A stretch of DNA of 64,000 nucleotides from GCA-003244245 sp036266995 (GTDB taxonomy: Bacteria > Actinomycetota > Actinomycetes > Mycobacteriales > Pseudonocardiaceae). Each line of letters starts with the position of its first letter. Position 1 is the stretch's first letter. The notes under the pieces are model-generated. The model searched no databases and was not told where the DNA came from. It saw nothing but the letters and a program-made list of their open reading frames with translations. The stretch is taken from the NCBI GenBank assembly GCA_036266995.1, contig DATAWX010000172.1, forward strand, positions 3,380 to 67,379. Direction: 5' to 3'. A program made the position numbers and the translations under genes. Positions 1-9,241 of the stretch are shown one piece after another.

Positions 1-345
1 TCCGCGCAGGTCCTGGCATTGTTGCCCGGGCTGAGCCGGTCCGGCGTGACGATGGTCGCCGGACTCCTGCGAGGACTGTCCCATGAGGACGCCGCCCGGT
101 TCTCCTTCCTGCTGGCCACCCCGGTCATCCTGGCCGCTGGGGCGTTGAAGATCCCCGACCTGGTCGGCCCGCTCGGCGCCGGCATCCACGGACCGATCAT
201 CGCCGGCAGCATCGCGTCGTTCATCAGCGCCTATCTCGCGGTCCGCTTCCTGACCCGCTACTTCGAGACCCGCACGCTGACCCCGTTCGCGGTCTACTGC
301 CTGCTGTTCGGCACTGCCAGCCTGATCTGGCTCGTCATCCACTAA
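1..345 (+). CDS. uppP: Undecaprenyl-diphosphatase UppP (BacA), C-terminal part; start lies outside the window
   Basis: The frame is open from base 1, so this is the 3' part of a gene that starts upstream. UppP is an integral membrane enzyme that dephosphorylates undecaprenyl diphosphate to recycle the lipid carrier for peptidoglycan and glycan synthesis. The visible 114 codons begin inside the conserved family motif (A-Q-x-L-A-L-L-P-G-L-S-R-S-G-x-T), which holds the catalytic Arg/Ser residues, followed by three hydrophobic helices. The stop overlaps the stop region of the convergent gatD gene by 11 bp. The neighbouring lipid II amidation genes fit an envelope role. Confidence 0.93.
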   Translation, partial: SAQVLALLPGLSRSGVTMVAGLLRGLSHEDAARFSFLLATPVILAAGALKIPDLVGPLGAGIHGPIIAGSIASFISAYLAVRFLTRYFETRTLTPFAVYCLLFGTASLIWLVIH

Positions 346-1081
346 CCGCATGCCCACGCAGGTAGGTCTGGCGTAGCGCGGCTTGGTCGGGCAGCTCCAA
401 GGCGGGCAGGATCTGGCCGGTCGCCTTGTGCAGGATGTGGTCGGCCAAGGCGGGGTTGCGGGCCAGCACCGGGCCGTGCAGGTAGGTGCCAATGATGCGC
501 TCGGTGAGGACACCTTCGCCCCGATACCTTGTGCTGTTACGGGTGCTGTCACCTGTGCCGTTGCCGGTGCCAGTGAGCACCCGTCCCAGCGGGGCGGCAC
601 CCGGGCCCAGTGTGGTGACGCCGCGGTGGTTCTCAAAACCCGTCAACGAGCCGACTCCGGGCACCGCGCAGGCGGCGATCACCTCGCCGACGGCGCGTTG
701 GCGGCCGGGTGCGGTGGTGATATCCAGCAGGTCAAGCCCCGGGTAGTGCTTACCCTTGGCGTCACTCATCGACCGGCCCAGGATCTGCAGCCCGGCGCAC
801 ACGGCCAGCGTCACCGCGCGGGTTTCCAGCGTCCGGCGGAGCTGGTCATAGCGACGTAGCCAATCCGCGGCGAACAGCTGCGCGGTGTCCTCGCCACCCC
901 CCAGCAGATACACCGCGCAACTGGTCGGGGGCACGTCGCGCGCCGTGATCGTAAGGATCTCTGCCGCGATGCCCCGCCAGCGCAGCCGTTGGGCCAGTAT
1001 CGTGGCGTTGCCGGCGTCGGAGTAGGTGCCCAGGACGTCGGGCAACAGTAGGCCGATCGCGACCGTGGACTCCCCGCTCAT
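335..1081 (-). CDS. gatD: Lipid II isoglutaminyl synthase, glutaminase subunit GatD (CobQ-like)
   Basis: GatD supplies ammonia from glutamine to MurT, which amidates the alpha-carboxylate of D-Glu in lipid II. The 248-residue protein has the class I amidotransferase nucleophile in AVCAGLQILG (Cys near residue 94) and the partner His in GTYLHGPVLARNP near residue 200. Family length is about 240. A low-complexity Gly/Thr stretch near residues 170-185 is unusual. The ATG overlaps the murT stop by 4 bp (ATGA), so the two are translationally coupled, as in other actinobacteria where the pair is essential. Confidence 0.93.
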   Translation of the reverse strand: MSGESTVAIGLLLPDVLGTYSDAGNATILAQRLRWRGIAAEILTITARDVPPTSCAVYLLGGGEDTAQLFAADWLRRYDQLRRTLETRAVTLAVCAGLQILGRSMSDAKGKHYPGLDLLDITTAPGRQRAVGEVIAACAVPGVGSLTGFENHRGVTTLGPGAAPLGRVLTGTGNGTGDSTRNSTRYRGEGVLTERIIGTYLHGPVLARNPALADHILHKATGQILPALELPDQAALRQTYLRGHAVSG

Positions 1082-2367
1082 CCGGCTAGGTCCCGTTCCC
1101 GGCTCAGCCGGCGGCGGAACTGATGAAATGCGGTGTAGTTGGCCACTACGTCGATCTGGCCCGCCGGCAGCACCTTGAGGGCGGCCACCGGGTCGGCGAC
1201 GGTCCGGTGGTCCAGGCCCGCGTAACTGAGCCGCACGCCAAGATCAGCGGCGCGTTCTCCGCTGGCCACCACCTGGCGGGACCCGAACTGTTCGAAGGGG
1301 ACATCCCACAACCACGAGGTGTCCCGCCCGTCGGCTTCCCGGGCGTTGATGATCACCAGTAGCGGCCGTGGCTCACCCAACATGGACAACATGCCGGCCC
1401 AGCCAGCCGGGTTCTTGGCCAGCAACATGCGCAGGTCCTGCCGGCCGCGGTGCACCACCGCGTACCGGCCGGCGACCACGTCGACCCCGCGCAGCGCCGC
1501 TGCGGCCTGATCGGCCGGTACACCGAGTGCGCAGGCGGCAGCGATCGCCATCGCCGCATTGCTCCGATTCACCTGGCCGGGCAATCGAATATCCAGCGGC
1601 AGCACCGCATCTGCGGTGCAGGCCTTGCTGTCTTCGATCCACCAATCCGGAGTGGGGCGGGCCAGCCCACAGGCGCACTGCCAGCCAGGCTCGGTGAACG
1701 TCAGGGTGCTACCGCACCGCGGACAGGTGGTCGCGTCACCCAACCAGCTGGCCCCCGCAGCCACCCAGACGCTGCGCGTGGCCGACTTCGCCGCTGACAC
1801 CACCATCGGATCGTCGGCGTTGGCCACCACCACCGTGGCGCGATGCCGGCTCAGCGCATGGCCGACAGCGGACGCGATGGCGCCCACCTCGGTCGCGCGG
1901 TCCAGCTGATCGCGGGTCAGGTTGAGCAGGACCACCACCGCCGGATCGACGGCCTCGGCGACCGCGGCCAAGTGCAGCTCGTCGACTTCGATCACTGCAT
2001 ACTCGGCGTCTCGCGCCTCGGCCAGGGCAGCCACCGCGCCATCAGCCATATTCGAGCCACCGGCGTTGTGCGCCACCCGTCCAGCGGTCCGTACCGCCGC
2101 CGCCACCAGATGACTGGTCGTGGTCTTACCGTTGGTTCCGGACACCAGAACGACTCGTCGTCCCGCCGCCAAGTGTCGCAGTGCCTGCCGATCCAGGGCC
2201 AGCGTCACCCGACCACCGATGATCGACCCGGCGCCCAAGCCAAGTCGCCGCGACAGCCCCGCCGTCGCCAGCCCAGCGTTCACCGCAACACGGGTCCACC
2301 AGCCCAACCGGAGGTGCCCGGGCGGCGCCATTGCCACCGGACCCACCCCGGGTGTCTGCACCACCAT
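1078..2367 (-). CDS. murT: Lipid II isoglutaminyl synthase, ATP-dependent subunit MurT (Mur ligase family, DUF1727)
   Basis: MurT activates the D-Glu carboxylate of lipid II with ATP and receives ammonia from GatD. The Mur ligase P-loop VSGTNGKTTTSHL is near residue 80, and a central zinc-ribbon CPRCG...CACG typical of MurT is present, followed by the C-terminal DUF1727 domain. I prefer the ATG at 2367 because a G-rich ribosome binding site lies just upstream; an in-frame GTG at 2385 would add six residues. It is the first gene of a two-gene operon with gatD. Confidence 0.92.
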   Translation of the reverse strand: MVVQTPGVGPVAMAPPGHLRLGWWTRVAVNAGLATAGLSRRLGLGAGSIIGGRVTLALDRQALRHLAAGRRVVLVSGTNGKTTTSHLVAAAVRTAGRVAHNAGGSNMADGAVAALAEARDAEYAVIEVDELHLAAVAEAVDPAVVVLLNLTRDQLDRATEVGAIASAVGHALSRHRATVVVANADDPMVVSAAKSATRSVWVAAGASWLGDATTCPRCGSTLTFTEPGWQCACGLARPTPDWWIEDSKACTADAVLPLDIRLPGQVNRSNAAMAIAAACALGVPADQAAAALRGVDVVAGRYAVVHRGRQDLRMLLAKNPAGWAGMLSMLGEPRPLLVIINAREADGRDTSWLWDVPFEQFGSRQVVASGERAADLGVRLSYAGLDHRTVADPVAALKVLPAGQIDVVANYTAFHQFRRRLSRERDLAG

Positions 2368-2437
2368 CGCCCCCACCCTAACCACTGTCCCTACCCAGCA
2401 CCGTGCCGACGCGCGGCGACACTGGCGGCAGTATTCC

Positions 2438-3343
2438 CTACCCCGGCAGCTTCGGTTGGGGGGCCCGTTCCAGGTTCCGGTGCACCGGCGATGTGGGTAA
2501 AACGCGACTGCTTTGCTCCCCAGTGGCCAGCAGCCATACCCCGGCCAGGGTCACGGCCAGCCCGGCGGCTTGGGCAACGGCCAGCGGACCGGCAGCGAAG
2601 GACTCACCGAAGACGATCGCGCCGAGGCTGACCCCGATGACGGGGTCAATCACCATCATTGCCGCCAGTGGGCCACCGAGCGGGCCTGCCTGGAAAGCGG
2701 CCTGACTGAGCAGTGCACCCAGCAGACCGCAGCCCAGCGCCGTCCACAGCTCCCAACTCGTCGCCAACGCGAGGATTCCACCCTCGCCCAGGATCTCACC
2801 CCAGGTCTTGACCAGCGCCGCTGACAGTGCGAACACCGTCCCGGCGGCAGCGCCAAAGCCGAGCGACCGGGTTCGGTCCCGCCGGGTGAATGCGACGCTC
2901 AGCGCGGCGACGGCCACGACCGCGACCAGCAGCAGCCCGGGTAGCCAGTCCGTGATGCTCTGCGGATCCCGAGAATCCACGGTCGGTTGGACCGCCAGAA
3001 AGGCGGCGAGACCGCTGATCGTCAGGACCGCGGCCAGCAACGCCCGCCGGGGTAACGGGCGGCCGAGGACGACCTGCAGCGGCAGCGCGACGACCAAGCC
3101 CACCGTCAGCAATGGCTGGACGACCGAGAGCGCCCCGAGGTTGACCGCCACCATATGCAGCGTTACCCCAGCCACTTCCGCCACGACTCCCAGCAGCCAC
3201 AACCGTTGGCGCGCGACATCGATCAGCAGCCCAGGATTCAGCGGGAACCGTCGGCGTACCTGATTGGCCCCATGATGCTGTAGCACCGAGGCGGTTCCGA
3301 AGCACACCGCGGCCACGAGCGACAACACGACAGCAAGCGTCAC
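2438..3343 (-). CDS. DMT-superfamily (EamA-like) membrane protein, putative transporter
   Basis: A 301-residue protein with about ten hydrophobic helices and the duplicated EamA/DMT layout, including the N-terminal pattern VLSLVAAVCFGTASVLQ and two related halves. Members of this group in actinobacteria are annotated as DMT transporters; the substrate cannot be read from sequence. It starts with GTG, and the deacetylase gene diverges from it 60 bp away. The C-terminal 25 residues are polar and Pro-rich. Confidence 0.8.
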   Translation of the reverse strand: MTLAVVLSLVAAVCFGTASVLQHHGANQVRRRFPLNPGLLIDVARQRLWLLGVVAEVAGVTLHMVAVNLGALSVVQPLLTVGLVVALPLQVVLGRPLPRRALLAAVLTISGLAAFLAVQPTVDSRDPQSITDWLPGLLLVAVVAVAALSVAFTRRDRTRSLGFGAAAGTVFALSAALVKTWGEILGEGGILALATSWELWTALGCGLLGALLSQAAFQAGPLGGPLAAMMVIDPVIGVSLGAIVFGESFAAGPLAVAQAAGLAVTLAGVWLLATGEQSSRVLPTSPVHRNLERAPQPKLPG

Positions 3344-3404
3344 AAGGCGACCGAGCCTACAGGGTGTAGGTGAACGCCGACGCCAGGTGCACTAACCTTC
3401 CCCG

Positions 3405-4130
3405 ATGATCAGACCTGCGACGGCACTAGGCGTGGCGGCGGCTACGGCCGCGGTCGGCGGCTGGGCGGGTCCGGCAGTGCTGCGCGCTCGGGTGTTACGC
3501 GCCGCGGTCAGCCCTGGGCTGGCCGGCGTCGGTCGGTCCGGCAACGTGGCGCTGACGTTCGACGACGGGCCCGATCCCGACGGCACACCCGCGGTACTCG
3601 ACGCCCTGAACCGGCTCGGCTGGACCGCGACGTTCTTCATGCTCGGCGAGCAGGTGGCCCGGTATCCGGAGGTGGCGGCGGCCGTGGTGACCGCTGGGCA
3701 TGAGGCTGCGGTGCATGGCTTCAGCCACCGAAACCACCTGGCCCGTGGGCCAGTCGACGTGCATCGAGACGTGGCGCGGGCCGCATCGGTGATCACGGCC
3801 ACGACCGGGGTCCGGCCGATCTGGTTTCGGCCGCCCTATGGCGTGCTCACGCTGGGGTCGCTGATCGCTGCCCGCCGCGCCGGGTTGCGGCCGGTGCTGT
3901 GGACAGCCTGGGGTCGGGACTGGGAAGCCCGCAGTCCCGGCCAGATCGCCGGCACCGTCGGATGTCAGCTGCGGCCGGGCGGCACGGTGCTGCTGCACGA
4001 TTCCGACTGCGCCGCCCGGGTGGCCGGTAGCTGGCGGTGCACCGTGATGGCTCTACCACGGCTGGCCGAGCTGGCGGATCAGCTGGGCTGCACCGTTGGC
4101 CCGCTGCGAGACCACCTCGCCCGTAGATGA
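3405..4130 (+). CDS. Polysaccharide deacetylase (NodB homology domain, CE4)
   Basis: A 241-residue protein with an Ala-rich N-terminal signal or anchor segment followed by a NodB domain. Motif 1, TFDDGPDP, carries the catalytic base and metal Asp; motif 2 is HGFSHRNH, a variant of H-S/T-x-x-H-P; motif 3 is WFRPPYG; and the LLHDSD motif closes the domain. CE4 enzymes remove N-acetyl or O-acetyl groups from peptidoglycan or polysaccharide outside the membrane. Its neighbours are other envelope genes. The substrate is not determinable. Confidence 0.88.
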   Translation: MIRPATALGVAAATAAVGGWAGPAVLRARVLRAAVSPGLAGVGRSGNVALTFDDGPDPDGTPAVLDALNRLGWTATFFMLGEQVARYPEVAAAVVTAGHEAAVHGFSHRNHLARGPVDVHRDVARAASVITATTGVRPIWFRPPYGVLTLGSLIAARRAGLRPVLWTAWGRDWEARSPGQIAGTVGCQLRPGGTVLLHDSDCAARVAGSWRCTVMALPRLAELADQLGCTVGPLRDHLARR

Positions 4131-4136
4131 GCCCGC

Positions 4137-5264
4137 TCAGGCCGGTAAGGAGTCCTGCCCGGGAACAGCAGGTTGGCCTCGTTCGGCGAGCAAACCCAGT
4201 ACGACCGCGGCGGTGTCCTGATTGAACACGACATGGCTGGGATCGCCCCGGCGGCCGGCGTGCTCGCGTATCGTGGCGACCAGCTCGGTGTCGTCCTGCG
4301 GCCACGGTGCCAGCCCGGCATCGGCGAGAATCTGGGAGTTGGCGAGGCCATGCCCGGGGATGGGTCGGTAGGTCACCGCAGGCAGTCCCGCGGTCAACGC
4401 CTCGGTCAGCGACAGGCCGCCGGCATTGTGGACCAGCACGTCGGCAGCCGCCATCAGCTCCGGGACGTCGTTTCGCCAGCCCAACGCGACCACTCCGGGC
4501 TGGGCTGACAACTGCTTACGCAGCCGCTCATTGCGCCCGCAGAGCACCACCACCTCCGCGATGCCGGAAGATCTGATCGACCGGACGACATTGGGCACAT
4601 CGCCCATTCCGAGCGAGCCAGTCGCCAGCAGTACCACTACACCGTCCGGGGACAGCCCCAGCTCGGCACGCAACCGGGCGCGATGGGCCGGATCAGGCCG
4701 CTCGGCGAATCGGGGAGATACCAGCCCCCCGACGGCCCGCATGGGAGTGCGGTACACCAGGTGTCCCATCCGCGCCGTCGCCTCGGTCACCGTCACATGG
4801 TGATCTACGGCGTCGTGCACCCACGTCCGGTGCACCGCCGGGTCGGTGAGGAAGGTGACCAGGGTCGCGTCCACTGCCCCGGCTTCCTTGAGCTGGCCCA
4901 GCGTCTGGCTGGCCAACATGTACGTGGACACGACGACCTCATGATCGCCGACCCAGCGCAACACTTCACGCTGCGCCTGCCGGCACAGCCACATGGCGAC
5001 GTTCTGCACCCAGCCGGTGCGCTCCAGGTTGGCGAACAACCAGTCGAAGAACGCGGGCACGTAACCGACGCTCAACCAGTAGCCATCTCGCAGCGCGTAC
5101 CGGAAGGGCAGCGGCAGCGCGTCCAGATAATCTCGGCGGTCCGCCGCGACGCCCAACTTGGCGAGCCTGCTGATCAGCTCGTCGGCGGCGCCGTCGTGGC
5201 CTGCGCCGACACTGCCCGAGATGACCAGCACCCGTGTTTCCGTGCTCACTGCTCGTCCGCCCAT
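4137..5264 (-). CDS. MGDG-synthase-like glycosyltransferase (GT28/MurG fold)
   Basis: A 375-residue protein with the N-terminal glycine-rich VISGSVGAGHDGAA motif of monogalactosyldiacylglycerol-synthase-type enzymes and a C-terminal nucleotide-sugar site (VLVHNAGGLSLTEALTAGLP). Such proteins transfer a sugar from a nucleotide donor to a lipid acceptor on the inner membrane face. ATG 5264 has an AGGGA element five bases upstream; a GTG at 5249 is the alternative. It converges on the deacetylase with a 6-bp gap. Acceptor and donor are unknown. Confidence 0.82.
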   Translation of the reverse strand: MGGRAVSTETRVLVISGSVGAGHDGAADELISRLAKLGVAADRRDYLDALPLPFRYALRDGYWLSVGYVPAFFDWLFANLERTGWVQNVAMWLCRQAQREVLRWVGDHEVVVSTYMLASQTLGQLKEAGAVDATLVTFLTDPAVHRTWVHDAVDHHVTVTEATARMGHLVYRTPMRAVGGLVSPRFAERPDPAHRARLRAELGLSPDGVVVLLATGSLGMGDVPNVVRSIRSSGIAEVVVLCGRNERLRKQLSAQPGVVALGWRNDVPELMAAADVLVHNAGGLSLTEALTAGLPAVTYRPIPGHGLANSQILADAGLAPWPQDDTELVATIREHAGRRGDPSHVVFNQDTAAVVLGLLAERGQPAVPGQDSLPA

Positions 5265-5422
5265 TGGGTCCCTACCTATCCCAGGCGCTGCCTGGCCGTG
5301 TCAGGACTATCTCCTACAGCGTGTAAGAGACTAGCGGACCTCGCGCGGCGTGACGATCCCCCCCGGAATGTCACTGAGAGTTAGTTCACCGATTAACCCG
5401 CCACTGGTCGCCAGCCGACCCG

Positions 5423-6325
5423 TCAGGTCGGCCACAACCAGTAAACGAGCTGGTAGAACGCAATAGTGGCCTGCACCGCGGCGATCGCGGTGGCCACCCC
5501 CAAGGCCAGCACACTGCTGGGCACCAACGGCTCGGGCCGGGGCGGGTCTGACTGCAACGCGGCGACCCGGGCCGACACCCCGCATCCGGCGAAGGGCAGC
5601 GCTGCGGGCCAGACGCGTGCGCCGCCGGCGGCCCCGCCGGCCAACGCAACTTTGGCGAGCGCCCGAGCGACCAGATCCCGGCTGCCGGTCACCGCCGCGG
5701 CGTGCTCGTCGGCGCTGCGCTCGACCAGGAAAGCGACCGCCTCCCGCACCGGGATCAGCACCGGGTTGACGGCGGCGCACACCTCGGTTGCGGCCCGCAG
5801 CCAATGGTGTCTGCTCTGCAGGTGCGCCCGCTCGTGCGCCAGCACCACCCGTCGCTCGTCACCGTCCAATACCGATAACAGACCCCGGGTGACCAGGATC
5901 CGCCCCGGTCGGCCCGGCACCGCGAACGCGTGCGGAGCGGCCAATGCCACCACCGCGAGCTCACCCGTGCCACATGAGCTGCAGACCGCCCGCAGCTCGC
6001 GGGTGGTGGCCCGGCGCGCCCGCAGTACCCGCACCACCCGGACCGCACCAGTGATCAACAGTGCGACGGCGGTTACCCCGATCATTCGGGGCACCGGATC
6101 CTGCAGCTGCACGCCGCGCTCAAGGGCTTCGTCGGCGACCAGTGTCGTATTACCCAGCAAGGTGGCCGACAGCAGAACCAGACCCCAGGTGGCAGCGGCC
6201 GCGCACAGCATCGCGGCAACAACGAAGACCACCGCTCGGCTGGGCGCGATCCGACCCACGACGATGCGGCTTATCGCCGCCAGCAGCAGCGACAACGCCG
6301 CCGGCACATACACGCTGATGGTCAT
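5423..6325 (-). CDS. M56-family membrane metallopeptidase (BlaR1/HtpX-like)
   Basis: A 300-residue integral membrane protein with several helices and a zinc-protease motif in VVLAHERAHLQSRHHW (HExxH form H-E-R-A-H near residue 164). M56 proteases usually act with a BlaI-type repressor encoded alongside. The ATG overlaps the upstream blaI-like stop (ATGA). Unlike BlaR1 it has no penicillin-binding sensor domain, so this is the short actinobacterial form (compare Rv1845c, next to blaI in M. tuberculosis). Confidence 0.87.
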   Translation of the reverse strand: MTISVYVPAALSLLLAAISRIVVGRIAPSRAVVFVVAAMLCAAAATWGLVLLSATLLGNTTLVADEALERGVQLQDPVPRMIGVTAVALLITGAVRVVRVLRARRATTRELRAVCSSCGTGELAVVALAAPHAFAVPGRPGRILVTRGLLSVLDGDERRVVLAHERAHLQSRHHWLRAATEVCAAVNPVLIPVREAVAFLVERSADEHAAAVTGSRDLVARALAKVALAGGAAGGARVWPAALPFAGCGVSARVAALQSDPPRPEPLVPSSVLALGVATAIAAVQATIAFYQLVYWLWPT

Positions 6326-6708
6326 GGGCGGCGCCGCAGCATCGCCTGCAGCAACCGGGCATCCTCCACCGAGAGAGAGGTGGCGAACCGCTGCAGCACG
6401 GCCTGGCGGTCCCGCCCCCGGCTCAACAATGCCTGCATCTGCTCGGCGGCGAGTTCCTCTGCACCCTTGACCGCGAAATACTCGTGCCGACGACCGTCGG
6501 CCACCCGACCGATCAGCCCCTTCTCATACAGTCGAACCAAGATCGTCTGAACGGTGTTGTAGGCCAGCTCGACACCGACCGCCTCGCGCACCCGGGCCGC
6601 CGTGATCGGCCCGTCGGCGGCCCACAACGCGGCGAGGACTTCGGCCTCCAGCTCACCCGCGGCGCGCCGGGCCAGCGGCCGGCTAGACCTGGGTGCTCGA
6701 GTGGCCAC
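6322..6708 (-). CDS. blaI: BlaI/MecI/CopY-family transcriptional repressor
   Basis: A 128-residue winged-helix repressor of the Penicillinase_R family: GELEAEVLAALWAADGPITAARVREAV followed by LAYNTVQTILVRLYEKGLI (recognition helix) and GRVADGRRHEYFAV wing. It starts at GTG 6708 with a GAGGAG ribosome binding site and is translationally coupled to the M56 protease. In known systems the protease cleaves the repressor. No beta-lactamase is seen nearby, so the regulon is probably elsewhere or the operon is autoregulated. Confidence 0.9.
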   Translation of the reverse strand: MATRAPRSSRPLARRAAGELEAEVLAALWAADGPITAARVREAVGVELAYNTVQTILVRLYEKGLIGRVADGRRHEYFAVKGAEELAAEQMQALLSRGRDRQAVLQRFATSLSVEDARLLQAMLRRRP

Positions 6709-6789
6709 TGCGTCTCCTCATCGGCCCTCTCAGTGGGCTACGTCTGTCCGTCTAGCGTAACCAACCCAGCCAACGGATGTCCGGACCGG

Positions 6790-7935
6790 TCAGCTCAGCT
6801 CGATGATCACCTGTCGGTTCTGTGCCGCTGGGATGGGGTCGAGGTTGCCCTGGGCGTCTCGGTCTGGCACATACCCGGGGAAATCGCTGCCCAGTCCGCG
6901 GGTGCTGATCCGATCAACCGGGGCGCCGAGGTCGACTAAGAGATCGCGCACCGCGTCAGCCCGTTTTTCAGACAGCTGGCGACGGTATTCCGGTGTGCCG
7001 TCCGACGCGGTGGTTCCGGTGAGCAACGCCCGGCGGCCATTTTTGATCGCCTTCGCGTAGTCAGCGAGGACCGCGCGAGCCGCAGCGGGATCTTTCAACA
7101 CAGCTTGGTCCGGCACAAAGCCGACAGTGCCGTCCCGCAGCACGGTAACAGAGGGCAGCGGGCCGATCGATTGCACGGCGACCGGCACAATGGTCACGGG
7201 AGGCAGGCCATCGCGCGGCCGAGTGCCGGGTAGCGGAGCCTGCTTGACGTCCGCCTTGCCGCCTGCCGATTCGACTATTTTCGTCCAGAGTGCCACCAGC
7301 ACGGTTCGCGATGGCGCCGGTAGCGGCTGCTGGGGCGGCGCGGTGTCGCCCAGGCCGGTGAACACAACGCGCATTCCAGTGAGGTTGGGCAGCTGGTGGG
7401 TGCGTCGGAGCTGCTCGACGACTTCGTCGGGGCTCGCGTTGAGCAGCGCTCCATCCTGATCCTGGAATCGCAGGGCACCAGTCGTCTGTAGACCACTGTC
7501 GATCACCACGATGGTTTTCGGTCCAGCGGCGTCGCTTACCGAGCGGGATGCGAGATCGATCGCCGCGAGCAAGTCTACTTCCGGGTTGTCAGCGTGGCTA
7601 TTGTCGATCACGTTCTTGAGCCGTTTGACCTGATCCTGCTGGTAGAGCGGGTTGTCGTTGGCGGTCTTGAGTGACACTGGAGCTAACGCGGTGGGGCTGC
7701 CGTCATCGACGATGACGGTCGCGGGCGAACCGAGTTCGGATGCGGTGTCGATCTCAGACTTCACGTTGTCCAACAGGCTGGGCGCCACCATGTTCGAATG
7801 CGCTCCCACGATCACGACGAGAGCTCCCGGAGCGGCCGCCGCTTTGCTGTCGCACCCGGCGCACAGGAGCAGACCGAGAACGACCGCGCTGCTGAACAGA
7901 CCGCGCCTAGCCGCCGGGGAAACCGGAGAATGCAT
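6790..7935 (-). CDS. OmpA-like C-terminal domain lipoprotein
   Basis: A 381-residue secreted lipoprotein. It has a basic N-terminus, a hydrophobic stretch and a lipobox LCAGC (Cys near residue 28). The middle section resembles a von Willebrand-type fold (VVIVGAHSN, VVIDSGLQTTG). The last 120 residues form an OmpA-like peptidoglycan-binding domain (LTGTTASDGTPEYRRQLSEK...RADAVRDLL). RBS AAGGA precedes ATG 7935. It is the third gene of a minus-strand operon with an HTH protein and a four-helix membrane protein. The role is unknown; a cell-wall-anchored partner of the membrane protein is an inference. Confidence 0.75.
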   Translation of the reverse strand: MHSPVSPAARRGLFSSAVVLGLLLCAGCDSKAAAAPGALVVIVGAHSNMVAPSLLDNVKSEIDTASELGSPATVIVDDGSPTALAPVSLKTANDNPLYQQDQVKRLKNVIDNSHADNPEVDLLAAIDLASRSVSDAAGPKTIVVIDSGLQTTGALRFQDQDGALLNASPDEVVEQLRRTHQLPNLTGMRVVFTGLGDTAPPQQPLPAPSRTVLVALWTKIVESAGGKADVKQAPLPGTRPRDGLPPVTIVPVAVQSIGPLPSVTVLRDGTVGFVPDQAVLKDPAAARAVLADYAKAIKNGRRALLTGTTASDGTPEYRRQLSEKRADAVRDLLVDLGAPVDRISTRGLGSDFPGYVPDRDAQGNLDPIPAAQNRQVIIELS

Positions 7936-8018
7936 CGTTGTCGTCCTTATGGGTTTGCAGAGGCTGGGAAGAGATCATTGAAGGGTGCTGACTCAGCGCG
8001 CGAGGACCCTTCGTCGGT

Positions 8019-9230
8019 TCAGCTCCCCGGGCCCTGGGCGGTGCTCAGGCCGGGCCGCGAACTGCGCCCGGCAGCGATCTCAACCCCATCGGTCACGGTG
8101 GGATTGGCCAGATTGCGGACGAGGTGATGCTGGTAGTGATGCTTGAGCTCGGCGGCGAAACCATCCTGGGCGGCCCGCTTGCCGGCCCACTGGTCGGCAA
8201 GATCGGCTTCTGACTCACGGGCGCGCTCCACATCGAATCCCGCCACCACGACGTCAGTGTGCTTGCCCACCAACTCGGCGCGGAGCTTGTCGCACCGGAG
8301 CCGAGCTGCCCGAAAGTTCTTCAAATAGGGGTTGTACCTGGTGGCGCTGCGAATCAGCACGACTGTTCCGATTGCGAGCACGACCAGCAGCCAACCGATC
8401 GTGAGGGTGCCCCAGCCGATGCCGGCGCGTTCGAGCAGCGAAGTATCGCCGGGCTGCGCATCACTGGATTGCCGCAGCAGGTAGGCCGTACGAATCTGGG
8501 CCACGAACAACGACACGCCCACCCACAGCAACGTTCCGGTCAGCAGGCCGGCAATGAGAACACCGCGGCCTTGGCGCCCTCGGCGCACTCGAGTGACCAG
8601 CTCACCGAGTTGCTTGGGGAGTAGGACGTTCACCAGGATGATGGACGCCGACAACACCATCGTTTCCTTCAGTGAGTTGCCCATCAATTGGAACGCGGTG
8701 TAGTTCAGGCCTACCTCAGCGATTGCCGCACCCAGGTAGATCATCCAATCCTTGATGCACTCCCCGCGCCGGTTCTCATCGATCCGACTCTGCGCGGGCC
8801 AGTAGCCCCCGTCGTCGCCGGGTTCGGCACCGTCTACGACACTCTGCATGTGCTCGCGATAGGCGCAAGCATCCTGCAGGTCCTGCTCGAGGCGGTGCAC
8901 AGCCTGCTCACCCGCGGCGTGCTTGCGGATCGCGGCTCGGTGCAACAGCTGCGCGGTTCTCCGGTCCTTGTGCTGCCGTATCTCTGCCTCGGCCGACCAG
9001 CGGTGATTCCACCGAGCGATCTTATTTTCCATGATCAGCGGATGGCCGTGGGTCCCGAGGTTGACGTCGTACATGTCACTAGCCGCGTCCTTGACCGCCT
9101 CAGCCTCGACGAAATCTCGCAACGCGGCCTCGTTGACTTCGACACCAGGGTCGGGTCCCGCGACAACGCCGATATCGTTGTCACTCGGAACGGGTTTCGG
9201 AGGCTTCCTGCGCAGCGGCACCGCGATCAC
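8019..9230 (-). CDS. Uncharacterised membrane protein with about four central helices
   Basis: I do not recognise the family. The 403-residue protein has a long charged, partly helical N-terminal cytoplasmic region, about four transmembrane helices between residues 170 and 305 (for example MIYLGAAIAEVGLNYTAFQ, GVLIAGLLTGTLLWVGVSL, IGWLLVVLAIGTVVLI), and a coiled C-terminal tail rich in Arg/Glu. The GTG at 9230 is chosen because AGGAG sits five bases upstream and it lies 12 bases after the preceding stop; a longer reading frame would overlap that gene. Second gene of the 9985-6790 operon. Confidence 0.72.
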   Translation of the reverse strand: MIAVPLRRKPPKPVPSDNDIGVVAGPDPGVEVNEAALRDFVEAEAVKDAASDMYDVNLGTHGHPLIMENKIARWNHRWSAEAEIRQHKDRRTAQLLHRAAIRKHAAGEQAVHRLEQDLQDACAYREHMQSVVDGAEPGDDGGYWPAQSRIDENRRGECIKDWMIYLGAAIAEVGLNYTAFQLMGNSLKETMVLSASIILVNVLLPKQLGELVTRVRRGRQGRGVLIAGLLTGTLLWVGVSLFVAQIRTAYLLRQSSDAQPGDTSLLERAGIGWGTLTIGWLLVVLAIGTVVLIRSATRYNPYLKNFRAARLRCDKLRAELVGKHTDVVVAGFDVERARESEADLADQWAGKRAAQDGFAAELKHHYQHHLVRNLANPTVTDGVEIAAGRSSRPGLSTAQGPGS

Positions 9231-9241
9231 TCTCCTAGTCC